NCBI GenBank assembly: GCA_037576215.1
Contig: JBANDB010000007.1
Span: forward strand, 1,333,001-1,397,000
Source: Armillaria gallica
Taxonomy: Eukaryota; Basidiomycota; Agaricomycetes; Agaricales; Physalacriaceae
Reading direction: 5' to 3'
DNA: 64,000 nt
Shown: positions 11,804 to 22,349 of the stretch, one piece after another
Numbering within the stretch: the first letter of the stretch is position 1
Layout of the letters: the number at the start of each line of letters is the position of its first letter
Program-made: the position numbers and the translations under genes
Notes under the pieces: model-generated
Told to the model about the DNA's origin: nothing
The model's database searches: none
What the model saw: only the letters and a program-made list of their open reading frames with translations

Positions 11804-12001
11804 GTGTATACCTTCAGTGGTGAAGGCTGCGCATGTTCTGATCCTGATGATATAGACTTTATTGGTCATGTGTTGATGGCACAAAGAATACTACAGGGCT
11901 GCAAAGAGAATATGCATGAGCCCAGATGCATTACATTCACAATCATACCTGGAACGGTCAGTCCGTACCAAGAACAGCGAAAAAAGAATCAAGGAGATTA
12001 G
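11804..12001 (+). CDS. Alpha frame, copy A (unidentified)
   Basis: The same frame is open in all four units. It reads GEGCACSDPDDIDFIGHVLM, then a QRILQGCKENMHEPRC block and a Lys-rich end. Upstream, on the other side of a likely 47-nt intron (GTGATT...AACAG, about 11714-11760), a further stretch reads KGIWFVDPECGEALVRY. There A has TGA at 11660-11662 where B and C have CAA and D has CGA. Between the two lies a block of 8-bp GTTTGCAT-like units whose number differs between copies, which would shift the frame. I do not recognise the protein and cannot prove it is translated. Confidence 0.35.
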   Translation: MYTFSGEGCACSDPDDIDFIGHVLMAQRILQGCKENMHEPRCITFTIIPGTVSPYQEQRKKNQGD

Positions 12002-12059
12002 ATCCAGAGAGCACAGGGTCAGACATGTTTATGTAGTCTGATGAGTGCGCGTCTCTGCT

Positions 12060-12097
12060 GACAATGTCTAAGCAGGTCTAAGCTAGACATTACTGTC
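12060..12097. repeat. GACAATGTC...GACATTACTGTC motif, copy A
   Basis: GACAATGTC at 12060-12068 is followed after 17 bases by GACATTACTGTC at 12086-12097. The two arms are partly self-complementary. The same arrangement occurs in the other three 2.4-kb units and in the otherwise unrelated F-box/RING arms at 23963-23998 and 44049 onward. Confidence 0.6.
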
Positions 12098-12897
12098 GAG
12101 CTAAAGCAGAAGGATTGCAGCAGAAGGAGGGAGAGAGATTGACAGGAGGCTGTGCCTGTCAGTGGTCGGTTACTTACAAAAATCCTGTTTGGGACTTTGA
12201 TCCACATGGCTCGTTACAATCATCTCCACTACAACCACCACCACCACCACCATGACCTTGGTTTTCCATTTCTTTCTTCCCAACAGTAATGTGTGGGAAT
12301 GGTGCGCCTTGAAATCATTTCAGCGTAAGAAGCTTTCTCCTGTGAAGATACCTGTGCAGCATGTTCCTCCGTCATCAATGTATTGGTTGTCTGATGCTCT
12401 TTCAGTCAGATGGCTTGGCCCAGTCTTTTGCACCTAATGTGATCTTACACGAATGTCCTCTCGTACTCGTCTGTCTTTGTTTCGCTCCAGGATGCCTAGG
12501 CTAATTCTGCAGTTCAAGATATCATTTGTTTAGAACAATGCTTGAGACAAACAGATGACAAATGTAAGTACGTATTGTTTTGGCTATAGCCAAGTAGTAC
12601 AATACTGATAATGACTTTGTAGTTCATCTAGCATCGCATTCACAATGAAACCTGTTAGCAACAGCATGATATCTCCATTCTGTTTGAGTACCAATTGCAG
12701 GATTTCGCCGTCCTCCTCGTCGCTTAAGTATCCTATTGTTTCCTCCCTCCCTCCCTCCTTCATGAAAAATAGAGACCTTCCTACCCTTTTAATCCCCCAG
12801 ATGCACAGGCGATAGGCAAATCTTCAAGCCTCCGCTCTTTTAAGCCCCCAAATACCATTTGAGGTTCAATCGCCCACCCGGAATTTGGTCTGGGACC

Positions 12898-12904
12898 TAT
12901 AAAA
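12898..12904 (+). promoter_or_regulatory. TATA box of beta gene, copy A
   Basis: TATAAAA lies 118 bases upstream of the beta ATG and in front of a leader intron. The box and the 60 bases after it are conserved in copies B and C and, as TATGAAA, in the diverged member at 60310. Confidence 0.65.
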
Positions 12905-13015
12905 TCCCAACGCTTTGGCCCGATCGACCTCTCAACCTCTTTGGTTATTTTCTACTCAAAGTGAGTGTCCTCTCCTGCGACAGACAGATGCTAATCATTT
13001 TGTTATAAGTTCTCG

Positions 13016-13520
13016 ATGGCCAAGATTTACATTACCGTTCACGAGAGTGAGCTCGTCGTTTGGACCGCTGATGTCCTTGCCAACATTCTCACGCGTCTTA
13101 CTGCTCTCAGTCACCAGCTGCATCGAGCGCTGGATGGTTGCAATGGGCATCTCTCCGTCCGGTGAGCTCGTGAGCAGCTCCTTGTCGCCGTCTCACCTGT
13201 TTCTAGCTATCTCCAAGCCACCGATGAACATCCGCACAAAACCCTCAAGCTATACGACGTGGACTGTGTATTGCTTGGGTCCGTTCACTTTGGCCAAACT
13301 CAAAGTCCCGACTCTTGGATCCCTCGTGAGCCCATCGATATCGCTCTCGATCGATGCCAGACTGTGTTGGGAAGGATTCTGTCGCCTAGGATATTCTACA
13401 ATCACAGCGACCATGTCTATTTTGGGGATGAGTTGTAAGTGGTTTCCTCATGCCTTGTCCTGAACTTCAAGTTAATGAATTTATCTACTCTGTAGGGAAC
13501 TGTTCAGGGAGACTGCATGA
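13016..13520 (+). CDS. Beta gene, intact copy A: novel 132-residue protein
   Basis: Three coding exons are seen: 13016-13161, 13207-13434 and 13496-13520 (146, 228 and 25 nt), with introns GTGAGC...TTTCTAG (45 nt) and GTAAGT...CTGTAG (61 nt). A leader intron lies at 12961-13009 with a perfect TGCTAATC branch site. The spliced frame is open for 132 codons. The product begins MAKIYITVHESELVVW, is soluble, lacks a signal peptide or membrane segment, and contains HPHKTLKLYDVDCVLLGSVHF and a C-terminal YNHSDHVYFGDELE. The diverged member at 60.4 kb keeps all three exon lengths and the same motifs, which is strong evidence of past protein-level selection. I recognise no family and infer no function. 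It is the only uninterrupted copy here. Confidence 0.8.
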
Positions 13521-13640
13521 ATATGCACGTGTAATGTATTTGAACGAATGAAGTACTGTACTGCGGGTTTAGGGGATGACGCATTGTCGGCCTAAACTAC
13601 GTACTATCCTTTTGTGTAAACTAGTTTACTATCAATAAAT

Positions 13641-14898
13641 TCAGTTCAAATTGTATTCTTCATGTGATGACCTCATCTGAGGTGGTGTAAATCTTTTAGA
13701 GGCAGCTGAAAAGTGTGCTTGTTTATCTAGTTGTCATATATCAACCGATCTAACCCTCTGGATCGCTTGCCAGTGTGACTACTACTACTACTACTACTAC
13801 TACTACCAGTAGATATGACACACATGTTGGTGCTGGTAAGTTTAACACCACCGTGCTCAGGGTCCATATTATTACAGGTTCTACAGCACCATCAATGTCA
13901 TCTTTCCCCAGATCTTCGAAGCTTTCCCCTACAACTGTACTCTTTTCCTGATTCAGTAAATGCCAGATACTGTACTATTTTAACCTTAATTCACCTAACA
14001 CGTAGTGCCCCCTGAGGCTGTGGTAGAAATAGTGGAGTATGCTATGGCTGAATGACTGCGCAGCCAAAGTTCCATAACCATCGCTTCTGCTTCTTGCTCG
14101 CCCCAGGTCCATGTGTTGCATTCTCACATGGTGCTGGGACCCTTTCCACAACAATGTCAACATTAGAGGAACAAGTGTTAGGACAGGGATGTAGCTACAG
14201 TATCCTGGACCCAAGCTCTCGGTCAAGTCTGCCAAGGTATGGAGAACATAAAGCACTGTCAAAAACCCCTCCCAAATCCAATCTCACAATCTTGATTTTC
14301 ACGTCATTGCGGTTCTGCATCTGAAAGCCAGTCAAAGAATAGAATGTATGTACTGAAGAAAGGAAGGAGGATCTATGCAACTTGAAAAAGTTTTCAACAG
14401 GTGAAGCGGCAACTGTCCAATAGCACCTGATCAACATCGCTCCCTGAACAACCTTCATTGCGATGTCCATTGTATCACGTTGTATGAGGTTGTCTGTCCC
14501 CGGAAAAGAAATGAGGGGTTAGAGCGGAGTGTTTAAGGCCCAAAATAACATGACCCGAGTGCCTCGTGATGTGTGTTGGAAGAGTAAACCATCTTTGTTC
14601 TTGCCCTTCTGATTGGCAATAGTCACGCTGGGAGTACCCAATCCGCTTGACAAGATCAACAATCACACAGTGGCACAAGGAAATGAGGTTTAAAACTAGA
14701 TTTATCTAAACAGACAATTGGATCTACCCTCGTCAAGATCCAACATCCCTGAAGGAACGTAAATGGGGCCGAGACCTAGCAACATTCGATGGCGAATCTC
14801 ACCCTCATGCCATAATCAACCTCTCATCGCCAATGTTAGGTGAAGAACAAATGGTTAATAAGTAGTAACATATCCGTGTATTCATTATTCCCATCTCA
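13641..14898. other. No gene supported; CTA microsatellite
   Basis: Past the end of unit A there is a run of about ten ACT/CTA triplets at 13778-13807. The remaining short frames on both strands have no motif or sister copy. The last few hundred bases presumably hold the promoter of the large gene at 14899. Confidence 0.5.
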
Positions 14899-17800
14899 AT
14901 GCCTCACCAAATCCAACCTGTTGCTCCTTCTCAGCACCAATCTCCTTTCCAGCTACTAGCAGCCATGACTCTGTTTATGCCTTTGCCATCTCAGCCAATC
15001 TCTCTAAATTCTGAAGACACAGCGCCGATGCCAACTTCCCCTGTTCAAGATGCGTTGTCGTCGCTTTCCTCTCTCACTGTTCCATCCGTAACAGGACCAC
15101 TGCTCCTTTCCTTCCCGCCGTTGCCCACCACCTCAACCCGTAGTGACACGACCCCACTGCAAGATAACCCTGCCGCATTCGTAGCCGCAATGATATCATC
15201 CCAAGTACCTATCGCCCCCTCCATAGTAGCCCGATGGGCTGAGAACAGCCTTCTTCAAGCTGGACTGAACCCTCCTCCCCCTTTCTCCCTATACTCAGGA
15301 CCATCCTCGCCGGAGGTACAGGTACGGGGCAATAGTACGTATGCACGCCGTAGTCAGCACCTGAGTACCCGCAACTCCGATTTTGTAGAGAATTTATCCA
15401 TGGCACAGAACAGTCGTTCTGGCCCTACCATCGCTCGACTGAAGTTGCTGATATTCCCAACAGCATGTCCAAACAATGCTTCACCGGCACAGCACATATC
15501 CCCTATCATCCACCCAGACGATCCTCAGCCCTGGAGTCTGGAGATATGGCAAAAGGATATCGCCATCATAGTGCACCGATTCGAGCCTATCGGACTCATG
15601 GTGGAGCTCGTTGTCCACAACAGGGTTGTGAATTTCACAGATTTCCATCAGGCAATTGCACGCCATCAAGCTTGCTCCAACAGCCTGAAAATCCCAGGCT
15701 TCAACTTTGACCTAAACACGAGCTATGTGGATTGTGGTTGGTGCCTCCAACAGATGTGTACTGCCAGGGGTTGCACTTGACTATGGTGTTGCCAGCAAGC
15801 TCATACCAATGCGACCTATTGGTGTCTTGGACCCTTACCTTGAATGCCTCCATGTTCAAAGCCAACGTCGGACATGGAGAACAAGCAGACCTGGCTTTGA
15901 AGAACGTCTTTATCATACATCAGTTACCTTTCGAGGTCCAATCTAACGTGCTTGAGACTTACCGACGATGTAGTGCCTACCAATGGAAACATAACCCATA
16001 GCATTGAAAAATGCTACCAGGGTGATTTCTCTGCACCCATCAGTCCAGCGCGTGCGCATTTACCGCATCCATGCTTTCCAGCCCGAGCTATGTTCAGACT
16101 TGAATTTCTGTCCAGAACCTTGCAAGACAGCTATGTGGGAGACAATGAGCACTGCCTTTGACTGTGTCGTGGGGAGGACCCGAACCTGATCCCTTCCTTA
16201 AGTAACGTCGCATGTCCTGTGGCCTGCCCAAGCGATTGCCACATCGGAGGTACCAATGTGTGTATTTGCATTTCGTTCAGCCACCTTCGAGTTCTTATAC
16301 ATATTGCTATTCTCAAAACCACCGTATCTGGGAATCTGCACAGCCGTCAAGAGTTGTAAGTTGCCCAGTTTGGTCTTCGGAATGTGTCTGTTGACCTGGA
16401 CCACCCCACAGACTGCCAGTGCGACACCTACTACTACTACTCCTGCATCGTCGATATTGACACTGTATAATCACTCCTCCGACCCTGGAGTAGGATTGAA
16501 TTCAGACAGCACCTCATCCACACAGGTGTGTTATTTTGGATGTATACATTTACACAGCCTAAAACCGCCACGTATTCAGTCTATCAGTGATGATGCAATG
16601 GACGTAAATGACGATGATGAAGTGGAGAACGAGCACCCTCCAGAAAGGACTCAGCAGGTAATTGCCTGAAATATTTTTGTCTGTCATTGCTCTAAACATC
16701 TAAAAAGTCTGTGCCTGATCCATGGTTTATTCCCACTCACCGCCCACAACAACCTGCTCCCTTCGTGTGCTCGGAATGGGCATCTCCGGGCTGTGATATC
16801 TTAGCGGCTGTCCGAAGAGAGTCCCCTTGGTATGATCCGCTGGTGCTAGAGGTAAAGAGCATTAAGGAAGCTGTTGAAGTGTTCTGGAAAGTCCTACTCC
16901 ACCTGGGTATGCTTTTACACACCTTGCCAGAAGGGGAGACCATCAATCCCCTTACTCATCCTGGACCACTCCTTCCACCCAATGCCATTGTTCACAATTG
17001 GTGGTCGTCGGCGTCATTTCTAAAGGGCAAGGTCCATCCTCGTGAATTCAGCGTAGGCGACAGCCTCTACATCGCCGTACTGTCCACCAACCTCGCCTGT
17101 TTACTCAATACTACAGACGCCGATTGCGTTTTTGTTTGGCTACCAAATGAATCCCAGCGACTGGTCCCCCGGTTTCCCATCTATGACCTAACCCCTGAGC
17201 AAAAAGGATTTTGGTGGGCTCTAGGATTCCTTGTGGCACTCTTCTCGTCTGTGACAGGGCAGGCATGCCTCCCAATAGCAGCCCCATTCTTCCATGTTTT
17301 GCTTCCCTCCAAGCTGTCTCAATGCCGGTATCAAATAGATTGTTGGTCCCCATCCTTCATTTACTCTACTGACCCGGTGATCGGAGAGCTGATGCTCCCA
17401 TGGCTGGATCTCGGAAAGACACAACGTGTCACTGACCACACCGATATCATGTACTGCCTCCTGGAAGCAGTGCTGACGTTCTTACTGGAGCATTGTACAG
17501 ATGTTGTTATGGTGAGCGAATTGTCTATCTGTGCCAACAGATCCACTGACACTGCAAGAAAAGCCATTTGCAGTTGGGTCTGGACCACGTGATGCTGCCA
17601 TGCACGATCATCATCATCGTGCGATATGTGCACACATGATGCTTGGGAATGTGCTTTTCGACGCCGTTCCCACCTTTCAAGCCATGCACACCGGCTTTCA
17701 TCAATACTTAGGAGTTAGCTTCAATGGATGTTCTCAAACACCAACACTGGTATGTAAAACACTTGTCCTGCTCCCCCCCCCCATTCCTCATAGTACTCAT

Positions 17801-18435
17801 GGGTATGTGGCATGTGCAGGCCTCCATGGTCGTGAATGCTTGCTACCACAAAAATCGAACAACCCTCGACTTCACCTACCACTTGTTCAATAACAAGCTC
17901 CACAGTGTTAACCAGTTAATGCGTCATTTTAATTTTGACATCACCACCATTGAAGGGAAAGAACAAGGACGCATTTGCTTTGGCGGTGATAAGACCCTCG
18001 CTGAGCTTATAAAGACGAGTTTTCGATTGAGACTCGAAGAGTATCTCAAGGTCGACGTCCTTAGTCGCAGCACAGAACTGCTCACAGCCATGACTGCCTC
18101 CCCATATCTTCCAGCGGATCCTGAGAAAAAATTAAAGGTTCGTGAAAGGCTATTGTAAAATGTTCCTCACTCATGCATGGTTCACAGTTCCGTTTCATAC
18201 TATTCAATGACAATTGCAGCATGGTGAATCCCAATAAGGACTCTCTGGCTACTTTTGTGCACAGGTGCTTAACCTCCATCGATATCAGATACAATGGTGT
18301 TCTGGTTGCTTTGCTGTCCAACGGCGTCTGGTGTGGCATCACGGTTGAATCGTGGATGCACGGTATGTTTATGGGTAGGAACGATGACTTCAATCAAGCC
18401 TAGTTCACATGCATATTATGCGCTGGAAGTGTTGA
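14899..18435 (+). pseudogene. Large multi-exon gene, unidentified, private to the left arm
   Basis: Long plus-strand exons are joined by good introns. The N-terminus is Pro/Ser/Thr-rich (residues 1-150), followed by WSLEIWQKDIAIIVHRFEPI and later WLVPPTDVYC with a VGHGEQADLALKNVFIIHQL block. After an acidic linker (DDAMDVNDDDEVENE) comes a large exon at 16711-17490 with SKLSQCRYQIDCWSPSF. A GTACAG donor near 17498 then leads to PLTLQEKPFAVGSGPRDAAM, followed by AELIKTSFRLRLEEYL and MTASPYLPADPEKKLK. The last intron gives a stop at 18433-18435. Two joins, near 15730 and 16000, shift frame without room for an intron, so the gene is broken or the sequence has errors there. I recognise no catalytic motif. 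Confidence 0.6.
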
Positions 18436-19191
18436 ATAGACTTACTTCCCTGCGATTTTGCACACTGCACCATATCGTTCCAGTCCGTTGTGTTTAAGTT
18501 GGAGTAGGTTCATGGAAGATGTTCCAATACAAGCTGTTTTGTTGAAGTACACTGTAGCCAACTTGGCTTTGGAATATGCGATGTGCCGAGGAAGGGTAGT
18601 GATAGCTGTAAAGATAGTACTGACATCTATCCAAGTACCTCAATGAACGACATCAGTGTCAACCGCCATCATACCCATTGAGGTCATATGATGCCAGACG
18701 ACAATGAATACCAACAACACCAACACCACAAACTGTACATCGAGGTTTGATAGAGAAGGACAGGATCATCATGGACAACGATGGTGCAGCTCTTGAGGTG
18801 CTGTAGAGCTCTGTGTATGGCGGCGATTCTGGGTTCACACGATCTTACTGTTTGACCAGCCACAAAGGAGAATCACCCAGCTTTCTGCAATGGCATAGAT
18901 TTTGCCGTTTGCTGGGCTTGTTGATCGAGGTAATGTAGATGAGTTGATGAGAAGATGATTTCAAATGTGATGACTGCTACCCGACTTGGAGTGACAAGAA
19001 AAAATTGCCCAGGATTGCTATGAAGGGGAAATCAGAGCCTGTGGAAACATAGAGATAGGAGTCTCTGCAGGCCACGCTATGTTAGTCAATAGCCACAAGA
19101 CATGTATTTCCAGGCTCGGATATTCAGCACTGTGAAAAGCTAGACCAACGTGTCATACACAACCCGCAGCATGTCGTGGATCCTATGAAAA
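18436..19191. other. No gene supported
   Basis: Short frames only. Nothing here recurs elsewhere in the window that I could find. Confidence 0.4.
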
Positions 19192-19644
19192 ATGAATGAG
19201 CACCATTATAAGAGAAGAATCTCTAATACTGGCTCGCCGGTTCTGTCATTGATCATCTGCCAATTGAATACGTCGTTCAGACGCCGCATGGAAACTCGCT
19301 CCTCATCACCGTTGTTTGCCCGAGAGCCTCAAGTAGAAGAGAAAGTCTGTAATTCCTACTTCAAGCACCTTGAGAACCATGAGATTCACAAACTCCACAA
19401 ATGTCTTTGTCAGAATCAACGAGATCCAGATATCTCCGTCCTGGCTGAGCATTTTATCTACAGGTGTCCTATAAGTCCGAACCCTCTCAGCAGCAGGTAC
19501 CTCAATGGACCATTCGATCAGTTCTTATACCTAGGTGAAGCCTTTATTTTTGCAGTTGTTGAACAAATCGATGGATTTACTGAAGTTATCAAGATTGAAG
19601 AATTGGTTCCATTCATATCTATGCAAGTAAACCAATGTGGGTAA
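19192..19644 (+). CDS. Open frame of 150 codons, unidentified
   Basis: The frame contains ENHEIHKLHKCLCQN and later FDQFLYLGEAFIFAVVEQID, with hydrophobic alternation that looks protein-like. There are no recognised motifs, no signal peptide, and no copy in the right arm, which is unusual for this part of the window. It may be an exon of a larger gene whose introns I cannot place, or a chance frame. Confidence 0.25.
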   Translation: MNEHHYKRRISNTGSPVLSLIICQLNTSFRRRMETRSSSPLFAREPQVEEKVCNSYFKHLENHEIHKLHKCLCQNQRDPDISVLAEHFIYRCPISPNPLSSRYLNGPFDQFLYLGEAFIFAVVEQIDGFTEVIKIEELVPFISMQVNQCG

Positions 19645-20799
19645 GACAAACAGAGGCCACTAAATGTAGCAAACTGACTCGGGAGAATCACTGTACAATG
19701 AATGAAGATGCCCATTGCCATAAAATTTTCCCGCTCAATGGCATAAATCAGGCTATCGAAGATATGATGAGAAATATAAAATAATTTGTGATGGCTGGAC
19801 ATACTACATGATCATCCCTTTGACCTCTTCTTTCCATAGTGCAACGTGCCTTACGAGTTGAACAAGGAGAATTCTGGCAGACGTCTCTTGCCCAAAGGCT
19901 CCTTGGATCTTCACATGTTGCTTTCTAGAAATGTGTGCATGAACGCCAGAGATGGTGCTGTCTGTCTTGATAGGCTGATACTCCTGCTTTTGCTAGTACT
20001 GCAGATGGTTTCTTATGTCCCAGTCGCAAGAACCTATTTATGGTGCTGGGAAGAGGTTCTTGTCACAAGCTATTAGTTTAGGTTGATCTGAGGAGCTGAA
20101 AGCTAAAATGTGTTGACTGATATGATGGAGGATTCGGACGTCATAGCCTTTGTTGGAACTCGGCATACTTGAACATGCTACAGCACATCAGATAAGCAGA
20201 AGACGAGTGAAATAGATTTACCGCAGGTCACGAGGTAATGTCTGTAGATGAGAGCCGTTGAAAACATGATGGTGCCAGCTTTTTAATGACAGTGTAGATG
20301 AAAATCGACATATTCCATGCCTGAAGCTTGAAGGCTTACTCTCCAACAAACAAACAAACAAACAAATAAACAGTGGAAACATCCACACATTTTCACCATT
20401 ATGCCAAGCAGCACTCAAATATCATCTCGAGCGCTGCTCACCAATTTGAGAACGATCTAGACTCTTGTCTGCTGAATGGAACGTAATAGTTCTGGAGTTG
20501 CTGACAATGAGGAAGGGTGACTTAGCCGGGAAGTTTGCTGTGGTAGAATTCCTCGATGTGTTACTTTTTTCATTGGCCACTTTCGTGTCAAGTCCATAGA
20601 TGTAGAGGTCGATACCGGACAGATATCGGAGGCAAATGTTTCATCCTACAGTTTAACAGACGTGAATATAGATGTTGGGTACTTGCGGTCTGAAGAGCAG
20701 TTACATGTTCAAATGCTTGATAATGTTACCTAGAAGCTTAACCATAGCAAAGAAAGATATGGACGAAAGATAGAGACGAAGCAACGACAATTTGAATTA
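19645..20799. other. No gene supported; short CAAA repeat
   Basis: A run of five CAAA-type units occurs at about 20345-20370. Other frames are short and lack support. Confidence 0.4.
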
Positions 20800-21141
20800 A
20801 TGACCAGCCAGCACATGACAGCGTCAGTGACGCGTTTCCAATTGAATTTCAATAAGTTCATTATGTCTTGGTGTACTCGCATGTCCTTGCATGACCTTCA
20901 TTCGACATGGGTAATCTCTGATGATCACAGTCATACACCGATATTAATGATTCATTTACATGCAAGAATGCTCAATGCCTTGAAAAATGCATATATAACC
21001 CGATACATCATGCTGCTACTCCCAACTGATTCGCTGCCTGGCAATATCTACTATGTGTACTTGCCAGGTAATTTAAACTTAGACAAGTGGGCCGCTGCGA
21101 GCATGGCAGGTACGAGTCTGGACCTCAATCGCAGGATGTAG
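20800..21141 (+). repeat. Short arm block V, left copy
   Basis: This stretch matches 49238-49606 in inverted orientation. Translated, both share FNKFI, LKNAYITRY and YLPGNLN, but indels interrupt the frame in both, so it is more likely a gene relic than a live gene. It marks the point where the left arm lacks the zinc-finger gene present in the right arm. Confidence 0.6.
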
Positions 21142-22349
21142 TCAAAGCCAAAATGACGTAGGCTTCGCAGGTACAGTGGTGGTGCCATGGTGCTAGTTTT
21201 TATTCTACCTGAACAAGAGGATGTCAAAGTTGCAATCGACAAATTGTACAGGAGATTGTTTATTTGATCTCATAGGTCTAATTCTAGGTAACAGCGATTC
21301 AGTAAAAGGTCGGTGACCAATATTTACTGGTTCAGTGATCTACCTACACTATTGTGCGTACAGTGATGTTAAGCATTCCCAGTAGAGTCCTTCTCATCTG
21401 CTGTCCAGTCCTTCTGTTCATCATACTTTCTCCTATCAAATCCACCCTCATATCCCTAGTAAGCTCAGGCCATATATTGGGACATGAACTTCTGCTGTCC
21501 AGTGGATTCATATGCAACAGCAACAATGCGTCTAGCCAGCATACATTTATTCAATGGACTCACCTAACTCGATTCCGTTCATTTTGTTTGAGCATCTGTC
21601 TTTAAGATGACACTGATGGCGTAGATGAAAGGTCAGCAGAAATAGGGCGACAGAACCTGGAGTCTTCCAGTCATGAAAAAATATGACACATGCAGAGTGT
21701 GAAACTTACGATGGCATCTCTTCATTGGTAACAAGAACGAACAGAAAAGAAATGATTGCCCTTATTTGTTTGTTCTGATTAGGGATTAAAATGGAATGTT
21801 AGCCCTGCTCATTGCCTCACTCCTAGACTGGGAAGCTGTTCCTGGGCCAATCTGGGCTATCAAGGCATTCTTGGAGTCTTGAATGCAGCGACGCACCTGG
21901 CTCTAGTTCCAAGTCAGGTGCCAACGATAAAGTGGGATTCCCCAATGTCGTTGAAAGGTCAACCCTAAACTTTGGTCAACACAGCTCCACATGTTATCTA
22001 GAATAAGTACCTTGGTCCCGTTCGCTGGCCAGGTGACAACATTGAAAATACAGCAATATTGCTTTGATGAATGCACTCAGACTCTGATCGACCCTGAGCA
22101 TTTGGACTCTAGAAAGAAGCAAGGTCTGGGGGACCTGTCGACCCTCCGTTTTTCATGGGATCAGCACACCCTGTAAACCAGAGGATAGTATCTCAAAAGG
22201 GGAACCACCGTAGGTCGCCTCGTTCGCGTCCCTGCGCATGTAAAAGGTATAAAGACAACGCCTTCGCTATCCATCTTCTGCAGCTGAAAGCTATCGCCTC
22301 TTTTTCCAGACGAGACTACAATCATGACAGTAAGCTTTCCTCGAGGATC

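Larger units (their letters stand above)
9070..12545. repeat. Outer left arm, inverted copy at 56205-59665
   Basis: Atg22 N-terminal half, the block at 9.9-11.1 kb and most of 2.4-kb unit A recur in the same order and opposite orientation at the right of the window. Matches run for hundreds of bases with scattered substitutions and single-base indels. The right copy stops where unit A would enter the beta gene promoter. Boundaries are by eye and may be off by tens of bases. Confidence 0.85.
11237..13640 (+). repeat. 2.4-kb repeat unit, copy A
   Basis: This segment is nearly identical to 25602-27997 (copy B, same orientation), 40279-42440 (copy C, inverted) and, up to about 12545, 56205-57460 (copy D, inverted). 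It contains an unidentified frame called alpha here, a hairpin-like motif at 12060-12097, a CAC trinucleotide run at 12230-12252, and the beta gene. I found no terminal inverted repeat or target-site duplication, so I call it a repeat rather than a transposon. The copies are visibly more alike than the gene blocks that flank them. Confidence 0.9.

Noticed and set aside
12019..12207. Minus-strand 62-codon frame conserved in three 2.4-kb units
   Set aside because: The strings are low-complexity Ser/Leu text over a purine-rich tract and the GACATTACTGTC motif; the frame is lost in unit D. Conservation follows from the high identity of the units.
11237..13640. 2.4-kb unit as a classical DNA transposon
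   Set aside because: I could not find terminal inverted repeats, target duplications or a transposase motif; left as a repeat.
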